From positions 15,868,501 through 15,932,500 of the forward strand of contig NC_092240.1 of the NCBI RefSeq assembly GCF_036320965.1: a stretch of 64,000 bases of DNA, read 5' to 3'. Below the pieces are notes generated by a model. That model ran no database searches. It was not told where the DNA came from and saw nothing but the letters and a program-made list of their open reading frames with translations. Numbering within the stretch: the first letter of the stretch is position 1; every line of letters begins with the position of its first letter. The DNA comes from Panulirus ornatus (lineage: Eukaryota; Arthropoda; Malacostraca; Decapoda; Palinuridae). The position numbers and the translations under genes were made by a program. Below are positions 45,071-54,638 of the stretch, in pieces.

Positions 45071-46699
45071 GCGTGTGGTGATGCCCTCAACCTTACCTCA
45101 CCTCCCGGCCAGCCATGTCACCCGCCGTTCTTACTTCACCTCACGCCACCCCCAGTAACCCTTTCTCCAACTTGCTGCAGTCCTCTTGGCCTGCCATTCT
45201 CCATTTGTTGTTTCTTAGGCAGTCTCCCCCCCTCCGTCCCTTCCACCTGCTGTTCCGGCGGCGGGTTCTTGTGGAAAAGGAGTTACTCCACAAGCTGCTC
45301 TCCAACTTTGTCCTCATGGGTCGTTCACATAATCTGTTCCGTAAAGCATCGATTTAAACATGTTTTCTCCATGGGCAGCCTTCACACTGAGCTTTCCGTG
45401 GAGCATTCATTCTCTTACCAACTGTTCCTCAGGCTGCCCTTTCACCTGCCGTTCCTTGCAGCAGTGCGCCATCAGGTATTCATTCAGATGCTCCTGTCAT
45501 CTTTTTTTATTATTATTATCATTTGTAGAACAGCTTTCGTCTCGATGTTCCTTCAGGCATCACCCTTCCCTCCGCCACTTGCTGTTCCCTTGGGCACCAC
45601 CCCCACGACACCTGCTCTAACAAGCAGCTATTTTTCCCCCTCTCCTGTGTCTTTCCTCTTCTCATGAACAGATTGCTCATCATGACCCGTCAATAATCAG
45701 ACGCCAGAGGCCCCATGGCAGCACCATCAGGGTGTGGTCGACGAGTTTGTGGTCAAAGTACAGGATGGCCGGGCGTCTGGTGATAGGCCCAAGATGTCAA
45801 GACTGAAAATACATCGACCAAGAAAACAGATTTTCTTTCAAGCTCCAGCCAGACTGGGAGGAGCAGTTGTTAACCCTTAGGGCTTTTGGTGTTATTGCTT
45901 GATGTGGGTGTTATGTAATGAATCTGCCCAACTGGGTCTTTGTCTGCGCGCAGGACGGGCAGTAATGTAATTGACCGAAGAAAGACACTTTTACTTACCG
46001 TATATTGAACACAGATCTTTGGGTATATTTTCTTTTTATTTGTGTATTTGCAGATGGTAAGTGTATATTGTCGTTCTTGCACGATTGATTTTCTAGAGCT
46101 TTTATATTGTTGGATTTTTTTTTTGTCTACATGTTTCTGGCGAGAGTTCCCTGCAGGAAGAAAGTTACTGCACTCGTACATAAAGCTTGAAAAAAAAAAG
46201 TGCTTGTAAATATATATAATTTATCTTTTTTTTCGACGATTACAGGGTTGTTATGAATGATGAAGGCATACTTAGGGCCATGTTTCGTATTGGAACAAAC
46301 CATCCTACTTGGGGTCTCCGCTCCAGCCTTTGTTAAGTTCCAGCAAGAGAGCCTTTTTGTTGACCGAGATGAACGTGATTCACAACAAACAGTTGAGGGA
46401 ACGATATAGCATAGTACAGTGTAATTCCTTGTGTGTTTACGTAGGTACACTTGGACAGGTGCATTGTGTGAGGATCCGACGAGCTAGACTTCGGTGGCTA
46501 CTTTGCCTTCAGGGCTCCAGATGACAAGAAGCGTCATTCTCGTCCATCAGACGTGTAGTTGATGCTGTTCCCTGGTCCAAGACCGGACTGTGGTGGAGTA
46601 GATATGAGCCTCTGGAATGAAGATTACGTTACTTGCCAGCGTGATATCACGTTCGTCATAGGGCGTTTGATAGCGTCCGTCTTCGTAACTTGGTACAAA
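45071..46699. other. Low-copy sequence
   Basis: A 223-codon plus-strand frame (44996-45667) begins inside the minisatellite and continues through Ser/Pro/Leu-rich sequence with no domain I recognise; alternative frames over the same DNA are also open, so coding is not supported. Confidence 0.4.
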
Positions 46700-46835
46700 G
46701 AATTGACGTTGATATTCCCGTAGCATCTTGAGCGCACGATGGTACGACGACCCATTAAGCATCAGGTCAAATGTCACCACATCGTACTCAAGGGTGGTGG
46801 CACCGTCGTGCTCTAGGGTCGTACCATCGTGGGAT
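46700..46835. repeat. Diverged block of the 21-bp motif
   Basis: CCATCGTG, GGTCGTACCATCGTG, CACCGTCGTGCTCTAGGGTC and TCGTACTCAAGGGTGG occur in tandem; same monomer as 34563-35572. Confidence 0.65.
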
Positions 46836-48072
46836 TGATCGACTAATGTTACAAGTTTAGTGTCACAAAGGTCAGGGTCGTTAGGTCGGTTGCTAACCAA
46901 CAGTGGAAGATGACTGAATCGCCGAATTGGATGTCGTTGTACAGTGCGTAGAATTTCGCATCGTGTACCTTACACGTATTGTGTTCGGGAATCAAAGGTC
47001 AGGGTCATGAGGTCATGTAGTGGGGCTTGGCTTGGGTGAGTGCCATTTTGTGTGTCATGTGGGCTGCCACTATAACACCGGTTATGAGTTTGTTGGTTAT
47101 GATTATCCTCGTAAGTCAGTCGTTGTTTAATGTGTATTTGGTCGCAAGTGTTTCGGGTAAAGTTCCAGTTTAAGGGCACCACAGGTTATAACGTGTGAAT
47201 TTAGTGGATTTGGAAATATGTGTATTAGTGAACTCGTCGAACTTTGTATAACTGATTTAGATCAGCGGAAAGTGATTTGGAGTATTATGTTATAGACGTA
47301 GATAAATAGATAAATTGATTGTGGGGAGGGCCATGAAGATCAAGGAAAACGTAGCGTAAAAAAGTGAGACAAAAGATTGGCAGAGTCTTTGAAAATCTCA
47401 CACCTTTTCTAGTAACATAATTTTATCTTATTTTCCATGTTATGTGGTAAATATGCGAATCTTAGGGTGTTGTTTGCATCTTGTGGTAGCCAGTAGGTGT
47501 GTTCTCTGACTGTTTGCTGTTTGTTTTGTATTTTTGCCTCCACCGCAGAGAGTGGCGTAAGAAAGACGGATGTCAGAGCTTTTGGTAAATTTCGATTGTG
47601 ATGTCGAAAGTTGGGCATTTTTTTGGGTAAATTTCGGTTGTGGTGTCGAACTTTGGGACATTTTTGGCTCCTAAGCGAAGTTAGATGAGGTTTTCATAGA
47701 TTCCGCTAATCAATTACTAGTTGTGTTTCATTTACTTTACCCTACATCGACCCTGATCGTCTAATCCCTCCGTTATCTATTATTTGTAGGATAAAAGTAA
47801 TACTCCAGTTGATTATCCGCCACTCTGATCACTTCTCCTAAGTCAGTATAAGGAATCCATTGATATACGTTTCATCCAAATCCATGTTTTCATGCTGTGG
47901 TGCCCTTGTGAATGAAATGAATGAATAGTTAAAATTCATTCGTATTTTATTAATATGTAGAATTTTCCACTTCCTAACAATGCAATCGTCTGTCAGGGGA
48001 GCCAAGGACATACACAGGCACAAGGGAGCAAACGATTTTGTTCGTCCTGTGAGAAGCATTGAGGGTCCTGGG
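46836..48072. other. Low-copy sequence
   Basis: A two-copy 38-bp repeat (GGTAAATTTCG(A/G)TTGTG(A/G)TG TCGAA.(G/T)TTGGG) lies at 47583-47660. Nothing coding. Confidence 0.4.
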
Positions 48073-48075
48073 CAG

Positions 48076-48100
48076 TGTGTGTGTGTGTGTGTGTGTGTAT
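48076..48100. repeat. (GT)n microsatellite
   Basis: Short GT run. Confidence 0.9.
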
Positions 48101-48576
48101 GTGAGGCGTGTTACCTTGAGCGAGGTCATCCAGCCGGCCCGTACACCAGCACCATTCCCTTGTATGACGTCACCGCTGTGCCTCCGCTTGACCTCTGCCC
48201 GGCTGAGCGGGCTTCCCCGGGCAGGAGAGTGGGGGGGTCAGGGAGAGAGAGGATGGGCTGGAAGAAGAATGGGGCAGGAGAAAGTAGAGAGGAGGAGGAG
48301 GAGGAGGAGGAGGGATGGAAGAGAACCAGACTGATTTAGACGCCGTAAGATGTTTGAGATAAGGGAAATCAGCAGATCTAAATCGCCGTAATTACCCCAG
48401 GCGATTACCTGGTTGGTGAGGGACGGGTTACCTGTTTGCGGGAGACCCCTGCTGGGGGTGTTGAGGTCACGTCCTAACCTCCTCCTCCTCCTCCTCCTCC
48501 GCCCCAACCACTCCGGGGAGGGAAGTGGCCCAGGGTGTCCTGCTTCTGGCCCGGCCGTATCAACTGGAGAGTTTAG

Positions 48577-48581
<5 letters not shown>
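48101..48581. other. GC-rich low-copy island
   Basis: Contains (GAG)n at 48284-48311 and (CTC)n at 48479-48500, facing one another as an interrupted inverted pair around unique sequence with GTAATTAC (48389-48396) and GATTACC homeodomain-type sites. Confidence 0.45.

Positions 48582-48670
<89 letters not shown>
48582..48670. repeat. (CT)n microsatellite
   Basis: Perfect CT run. Confidence 0.97.
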
Positions 48671-48673
<3 letters not shown>

Positions 48674-48942
48674 CGAATGGTAGAGATGCCGTCGTAGTTT
48701 TGGTAGGCAGGTAATCTCGATAGAATACCTTCCAACGGGATTATAAAACTGCATGGCAGGCGGGTGGCGCTGCCCGGTCCAGTCGTGAGCAGTTTACGGC
48801 TGGGGTGTAGTAAATAAGACGACAACAGGTGAGGAGGCTGGAGGGTCGCCCTCCCCACACACACACACACACACCACCCACTCCCCCAACCTACCCAAAG
48901 GCTCCTGTTGTTTGCTAGGCTGGTTGACGGGAAGAACTATGA

Positions 48943-48943
<1 letters not shown>
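48671..48943. other. Low-copy spacer between CT arrays
   Basis: Has a short (CA)n at 48857-48873. Confidence 0.4.

Positions 48944-49022
<79 letters not shown>
48944..49022. repeat. (CT)n microsatellite
   Basis: Perfect CT run. Confidence 0.97.
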
Positions 49023-49025
<3 letters not shown>

Positions 49026-49053
49026 GTGGCAGCCAAGTTTCACTTCTGTGGAC

Positions 49054-49215
49054 CAGGGAAACCGTCTTTTCTTTGTGCCTCAACTCCACCAGTGGGCTGC
49101 TGGCTTTCGCTCCGCAGACGCACGGTCTCTGTGTCTCTCTCACACACGTAACACTTGGCACCACGTGACTCCTTCGTAATTCTAGGTTTTTCCTGTGGCG
49201 AGCACTGTGAGATGA
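49054..49215. repeat. Dispersed repeat R, copy 2
   Basis: Same ordered words as 30548-30705 (GTCTTTTCTTTGTGCCTC, GGGCTGCTGGCTTTC, AATTCTAGGTTTTTCCTG). Also lies between two (CT)n arrays. Confidence 0.6.
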
Positions 49216-49249
49216 GCCTTGGCGAAATGTTGTCGTAAGTACAGACATA

Positions 49250-49254
<5 letters not shown>

Positions 49255-49338
<84 letters not shown>
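49255..49338. repeat. (CT)n microsatellite
   Basis: Perfect CT run. Confidence 0.97.
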
Positions 49339-49339
<1 letters not shown>

Positions 49340-49424
49340 CTCCACAGGTGTGCTACTTCACCCGTCCCTGCCCCAGGCAGGAACCTACGATTCACCGACC
49401 CCGTCTCATCCCACGCACCCCTAC

Positions 49425-49432
<8 letters not shown>

Positions 49433-49503
<71 letters not shown>
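49433..49503. repeat. (CT)n microsatellite
   Basis: CT run after a ten-base C run, with one T insertion near the end. Confidence 0.95.
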
Positions 49504-49529
49504 GACCTTGTCTTTTCTCATCCTTATAA

Positions 49530-50300
49530 ATGACGTGCAGATGGATGCTCTGGCTCGGCGGGAGTGTATCAGCTACTCTGCCTCTGGATATTACCGTTGA
49601 CAACGGCTCCCTCCCCCCCTCGTTCCCCCTCCTCCGACTCTCTCGCCCTCCAAAACACCCTATACAGCCTCCTCCAAAAGGTTGGACCACCGCCAAACCA
49701 CGTCACCATCAACTAAACCAAGACCGTAGTCATGCACATTAGTCTACCTGCCAACCTTGTCCCACCACCCCTTGGTGTCTCGCGAGGCCCCTAGACCACT
49801 CCGGGCTCAGTCTTCTGTTTATCAAGCTTCATGGTGTCCTTTTTGGACGGTAGGCTCTTAAGCTATAAGGAACAATGTCGGTACCTTCGTCAGATTAGCT
49901 AATACCTCTGTATACACCCAAGGCTCAAGACGCTAGGAGGCTCTGAGCTGCTTTGAGTCTTAACAGTGCTCGCCAATACCTCTCTTTCCCCGTTTGGCCT
50001 TCGTCTGTATCCACTCTTTGAAAACGTGCAGAAAAGGTCATCCAAGGCCATCCTCAGAGCTCAACACACGGGTCTTCCCGAGTCTTTTTGACTGTCACCA
50101 AGACTTCATCTGACATTTCGGAGGGAAGCTATCTGCTGTCTTCTCATCGCCACTGTCACCTCCTGCCACTAGAGATCCCTCGTCCCCGAGTTACAGTTCG
50201 CCACCACAGTCGCATCATCCTCATCAGAATTTTTGTGCAGACTGTTGACAACCATTGCGAACACGATCATAGGTTACGATTCTTGTATGATTATTTAATT
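49530..50300 (+). pseudogene. LINE ORF2 fragment (CR1/I/Jockey group), decayed
   Basis: Plus-strand pieces in order: LALQNTLYSLLQKV and NHVTIN.TKTVVMHI (post-RT 'LQ.tLd.l..W....n.mtiN..Kt.vm.i' segment, 49640-49740), FGLRLYPLFENVQKRSSKAIL with AQHT (about 50000-50070, 'LerVQkRa.r.ILg..yt'), then RHCHLLPLEIPRPRVTVRHH (50150-50210). Stops interrupt each segment. Related to 32600-32900. Confidence 0.6.
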
Positions 50301-50441
50301 TGAAAATAATGATTATGATTAGTAGATTGCCACCCTAATGCTAGCGTAAAGTCAGCTTAAATCTTCCACACTTCCCTTTTTTTTATTTCTTTTTGGCCAC
50401 AAACACACTGCATTGAAGGCAGTGCACTAAAGTTGATTATT
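50301..50441. other. AT-rich spacer
   Basis: Nothing recognised. Confidence 0.4.
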
Positions 50442-50451
50442 ATTATTATCA

Positions 50452-50500
<49 letters not shown>
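50442..50500. repeat. (ATT)n microsatellite
   Basis: ATT/TTA run of about 58 bases with one interruption. Confidence 0.95.
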
Positions 50501-50501
<1 letters not shown>

Positions 50502-50739
50502 AATTTAATTGATTAACTGTATGGATGAACCAGCCAAAGCTTCCTTTATTGGCTTGTGTTCATATACGTCAGTCAAGAAAAAGTTCAGGGGTCTCAGAGA
50601 ACAAGTCGGGCAACACGATGGCCTGCCTTCCTCAGGGGGTGAATTGTTTGTGGACAGTGACGGGTAATGCGTTCGAAAAGTGCTGCTGTTGGGTGGAAAG
50701 AGGGGGAGCTCAGGGGCCTAATACAGGGCTCCAGGGTAC

Positions 50740-50850
50740 GGAGCCTCAGTCCTGGTATTGAGCCCCAAGCTTTATGATAAGCCTCGGGCCTGGTACCAAG
50801 CCCTGGGGATGTTACTGAACCCTGAGCCTGGTACTGACCCCCCAGGACTG
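50740..50850. repeat. Degenerate ~30-bp repeat
   Basis: CCTGGTA(T/C)(T/C)(G/A)AGCCC recurs four times at irregular 24-34-base steps. Confidence 0.5.
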
Positions 50851-50939
50851 TGCCCCAGTCGTTATGACACCGACGTGTACCCGTCCGTCCTCCACCCACC
50901 GTCCACGTCTGGGGAAAGTGTTCGGGGTTGTGTACATTT

Positions 50940-51172
50940 GGACAGTAAAGTGTTCGGGTTGATACGACCAGTAGATTGAAGTAAAGTGTTAGGATTAGAC
51001 ACGACTAGTAAAGTGTAAGTGTTAGGCACTAGTGAAAAGGTTAGGCACGACCAGTAAAGTGTGTGTTAGGTACGACAAGTAAAGTGTTAGGGTTAAACAC
51101 GACCACTAAAGTGTAAGTGTTAGACGCGACCAGTAAAGTGGTAGGATTAGACACGGCCAGTTAAGTGCTCAA
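50940..51172. repeat. Degenerate ~31-bp minisatellite
   Basis: AGTAAAGTGTTAG.(A/G)TTAGACACGACC-type units, about seven copies with indels. Confidence 0.8.
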
Positions 51173-51980
51173 ACGCCTGGCGATCGCACAATTCTTCCTC
51201 CCCTCCCTGAACCTCGTTTTCTTTGTTTTCGTATTATGGATAGGTCTACTTCCCTCAACATATAGATTTGAATAGATGGAAAAAAATCTCTAATGGACCA
51301 AAAGTAATTAAGATAGCGTTTCTAATGATTAACTGTAATGAATTTTTTGTAGGGGTTGCTTACGTACGTACATAACAAATTCTTATGATGTAACACATCT
51401 CCGTAAGGACTTTCATCTTTCTTTATAATTTATATTAAGGTTTTTTTATTGGCTGTCATGCAATGGGTCATCTCGGGGGGAAAATAGTCCTGCTCTCGTG
51501 GATCGTGACGAAGAAAACGTTGCTCGGGCGTTGGCAAGAGTGCAGCTGTGATCGCCTGGAGATGCTCATGTAATTTTCCCTAATTGCCGGCAGTAAAGTG
51601 GTGGCCGCCGGGGTGTAATGGTCGTTCCACTAGCTGGTTAGGGGGGTCGGTCTCCGTCCACCACGACCACCACCACCACCCCTCCTTACCCCCCCTTCAA
51701 CACTTACTCTAGTTTATCCAAGGAGAGATTATTCCGGGTTGAATTACCTCGTTACTGATACGGCAGCAGTAACGGCTCCTGCTCGTTAGGCTTGCACAAG
51801 GTAAGGTTTGAAAATAGAGAGTTCTATCCACCTCTTCTAAGAAATTGTCTGTAGTGCTTTTAAAAAAGGAAGGTTCACGGGGGTCGTCTCCCTACCACAG
51901 TGTGCAGCTGTGAGATGTCGCTTGACACATGACGTTAGCCATATTATCTCGTCCCACCGTTTAACTCTCTCTGGAGTTCC
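51173..51980. other. Low-copy sequence with homeodomain-like sites
   Basis: 51540-51625 contains GTAATTTTCCCTAATTGCCG and a CG-rich stretch GTGGCCGCCGGGG. No coding feature. Could be regulatory DNA; not shown. Confidence 0.35.
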
Positions 51981-51984
51981 ACTG

Positions 51985-52115
51985 TTACGACCCTGGGAAC
52001 ACGACCCTCGGGTATTGTACAGTGACCTTTCACCTGACCCATAGGGGGAGAGGGGTCAGGTCCTGGGGGCTAGGCCATCATACCCCCTAGGGTCGTAGTG
52101 TCGTGCTCGAGGGGT
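51985..52115. repeat. Scattered units of the 21-bp motif
   Basis: TTACGACCCTGGGAACACGA CCCTCGGGTA and TAGGGTCGTAGTGTCGTGCT CGAGGGG, one pair in each orientation. Confidence 0.5.
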
Positions 52116-52655
52116 GGATAACGACCCGACTGCCGTGTTATCTTTACGCCCGTCCTACTAACACTTAACGTGTTAAGCCTCCCGAGATAAAGAAAACGGG
52201 GAGTGTGTTGCGGTTAAGCGCACCGTAGGTTAGACTGGCTCGGGTTGTCTACTCCTTCAAGGGTTCCTGGCCCCTGGGGGCAAGGCAATACCGACCCCAT
52301 GGGGGAGCGTTGTCGCTGCCTGCCCCCGGTGGGAAAGTGCTAATCCACTTGCTTCACTGGAGATGTTGTTACCCCTTGTCTGGGGATGTATGGGGAATGT
52401 TCATGTTTTGTCAGGGGAGGGGGTTATTATTGAATTTATGTGTTTGTGTGTTTGTTTGTCTTTGTGTTCTGGGACTCCTGCAGCTGCGAGGGGGCTGCAC
52501 TCCACGCAGGAGGAGGGGAAATGATAAGAGTCCTTTGGAGGAAGATCTTCGACGAGACTACATGAGCTTCTTTCCCTTCATTGACGATGGTAGAAACACG
52601 CCGAAGATAACTTCACTGGCGGTGTGACCTCATGGAGGCGGAGTCCGGTAACACC
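52116..52655. other. Low-copy sequence
   Basis: The 105-codon plus frame 52310-52627 has no recognisable domain. Confidence 0.35.
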
Positions 52656-52656
52656 T

Positions 52657-52659
<3 letters not shown>

Positions 52660-52692
<33 letters not shown>
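52660..52692. repeat. (TG)n microsatellite
   Basis: Perfect TG run. Confidence 0.95.
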
Positions 52693-52693
<1 letters not shown>

Positions 52694-52764
52694 CAGATAT
52701 ATTTTCGCACTAGTAATTGCAGTATGAAATTGTCTGTTGACTAAGTTCACAATAAACTTTGAAA

Positions 52765-52868
52765 CGACCCTTCAACACGAATATACGATCCTTGAGGACG
52801 AAGAGACGACTGCTGATCACGACGATACTACCCTTGAGCACAACGGTACGACCCTTGGGTGTGATGGT
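52765..52868. repeat. Diverged block of the 21-bp motif
   Basis: About five units ACGACCCTT.A(A/G)CAC(G/A)A(A/C)..; the last two (CCCTTGAGCACAACGGTACG) are nearly identical to 34563-35572. Confidence 0.75.
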
Positions 52869-52874
52869 CTGGCT

Positions 52875-53000
52875 CTAGACCTGCAGGTACCTACATAGGG
52901 TACCAGACCAGCCAGGCTGTGGGAGCTATGTGGGCCTGAGGGCTGCGGCCTCCCAACAGTTCGGTCGACCAACGACCCAATCCAGTAACCAGGACCCATC
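52875..53000 (+). pseudogene. CR1/L2-like LINE 3' scrap
   Basis: TACCAGACCAGCCAGGCTGT and CTATGTGGGCCTGAGGGCTG match the C-terminal coda in 40560-40620 and 21625-21700 (PDQPGCG, GLRAAA). Sits between two blocks of the 21-bp repeat. Confidence 0.6.
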
Positions 53001-53099
53001 CCAGGTTTTAGGAGTAGATGACACACCCCCTCCTCCCCCAGATGGTTTCACCAGGTATTCCTCAAAATCATTAATGGCAAGGTCAACAAAAGTGAGACT

Positions 53100-53245
53100 T
53101 GTGTTCAAGGGTCGTACCATCGTGCTGAGAGGGTCGTACCGTCGTGCTGAGAGAGTCGTACCGTCGTGCTGTGAGGGTCGTGCCGTCGTGCTCCGAGGGT
53201 CGTATCGTCTTGCTCTGAGGGTCGTACCGTCTCGCTCAGGGGGTG
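53100..53245. repeat. Block of the 21-bp motif, inverted orientation
   Basis: Seven units of GAGGGTCGTACCGTCGTGCT plus one base, the reverse complement of the 34563-35572 monomer. Confidence 0.85.
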
Positions 53246-53319
53246 TTTTGTGATTTTTACCAACAACACTCGCTTTTTTCCCCCCTGGCATGGGTAGTAT
53301 TTGAAGAGAATACTAATTA

Positions 53320-53321
<2 letters not shown>

Positions 53322-53387
<66 letters not shown>
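53322..53387. repeat. (CT)n microsatellite
   Basis: Perfect CT run. Confidence 0.97.
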
Positions 53388-53391
<4 letters not shown>

Positions 53392-53894
53392 GAACCATGC
53401 TACCCCGGGCTCGTCCTTGCCAGCGAATATGAAACCTGGCATTTAATCCTAGCCCGCATGAGTATTCTAATGGTTGCTTCGCCGCCCATTTTTTCGGCTT
53501 CGTCGAATACCAAAGGGCCACAACTGGCCCGCCCTGATGCCCCTCCACAAACTAATATTACTAATCCTGTTTACGGAGGAGATTCGAGTCGAAGTTTTTT
53601 TTTTTTTCAGCCTTGCGGAGTGCTCGCACTGGTGATGGGAATGGCGTGTGGAGGGTTTGTTATGTTGACTGTTGGCGATCGGAGTTTCGTGAGGTTATGC
53701 TGTGAACGCGGGTGACTTGAAGTGGATGAGGCTTTGCTTTGAACGGTGGGATATCATGATATCATCGGGCAACTGCCTGCCTCTCATCCCCATATTCCCA
53801 TCCACAGGCCGTGGAGAGCCATGAAAACCACAGCCCTAATAGCCTCCCATCCACAGCCAAACCCCAAAGACCCTCCCGTGGTTTCCTGTGACCG
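53388..53894. other. Low-copy sequence
   Basis: Nothing recognised. Confidence 0.4.
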
Positions 53895-54271
53895 CTTCAC
53901 TTGTCGTAGATCAGCCCATTGACAGCACTTTACCACCCTGTATGCCAGTTCGGTCTGTCCCATGTACGCCTCGCACCCTCCTGCATGTTCAGGCCCCGAC
54001 ACCCTTCCAATCATCCTTCACTCCATCCTACCACCGGCTCCTCACTTTCTGCCATATCCAATGTTTCCTCCACCTCTGATATGTATACCCACTTAGCCAT
54101 CCTATCCTCAATCATCCTCTCTATATTTCCATTCCAGTGCAGCACACCCTCTTCTGCTCTCTTATACAAACTCGTCTTACTGCCGCACCTCGTCATCATT
54201 TCTTATTCGGTCAAACTTCCTTACACCATATATTGTCTTTAAGTATTTCAGCACATTCACCCTCCTCCATA

Positions 54272-54274
<3 letters not shown>
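53895..54274 (-). mobile_element. Diverged RTE subfamily, C-terminal coding scrap
   Basis: On the minus strand: KTSLYKRAEEGVLHWNGNIE RMIEDRMAKWVYISEVEE corresponds to [20 protein letters not shown] and [14 protein letters not shown] of the young copies. GGGGCCTGAACATGCAGGAG (53982-54001 complement) also matches. Identity is clearly lower than among the young copies. 5' end cut at (TA)n. Confidence 0.75.

Positions 54275-54339
<65 letters not shown>
54275..54339. repeat. (TA)n microsatellite
   Basis: TA run between two elements. Confidence 0.95.
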
Positions 54340-54344
<5 letters not shown>

Positions 54345-54574
54345 TCCCTGGGGATAGGGGAGAAAGAATACTTCCCACGTATTCCCTGCGTGTCGTATAA
54401 GGCGACTAAAAGGGGAGGGAGCGGGGGGCTGGAAATCCTCCCCTCTCGTTTTTTTTTTAATTTTCCAAAAGAAGGAACAGAGAATTGGGCCAGGTGAGGG
54501 TATTCCCTCAAAGGCCTAGTCCTCTGTTCTAAACGCTACCTCGCTAATGCGGGAAATAGCGAATAGTTTGAAAG

Positions 54575-54578
<4 letters not shown>
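54340..54578 (+). mobile_element. ~230-bp RTE-derived element, copy 6 (full)
   Basis: Head ATTCCCTGGGGATAGGGGAG, the CCCACGTATTCCCTGCGTG, GGGGGGCTGGAAATCC and AAGAAGGAACAGAG blocks, and the 3' hairpin CGCTACCTCGCTAATGCGGG plus AAATAGCGAATAG. (TA)n on both sides. Confidence 0.9.

Positions 54579-54635
<57 letters not shown>
54579..54635. repeat. (TA)n plus poly-T between opposed tails
   Basis: TA run followed by 29 T; joins the tail of the plus-strand 230-bp element to the tail of the minus-strand RTE. Confidence 0.95.

Positions 54636-54638
<3 letters not shown>

Noticed and set aside
44996..45667. 223-codon plus-strand frame
   Set aside because: Starts inside a minisatellite, low-complexity composition, overlapping alternative frames, no recognisable domain.
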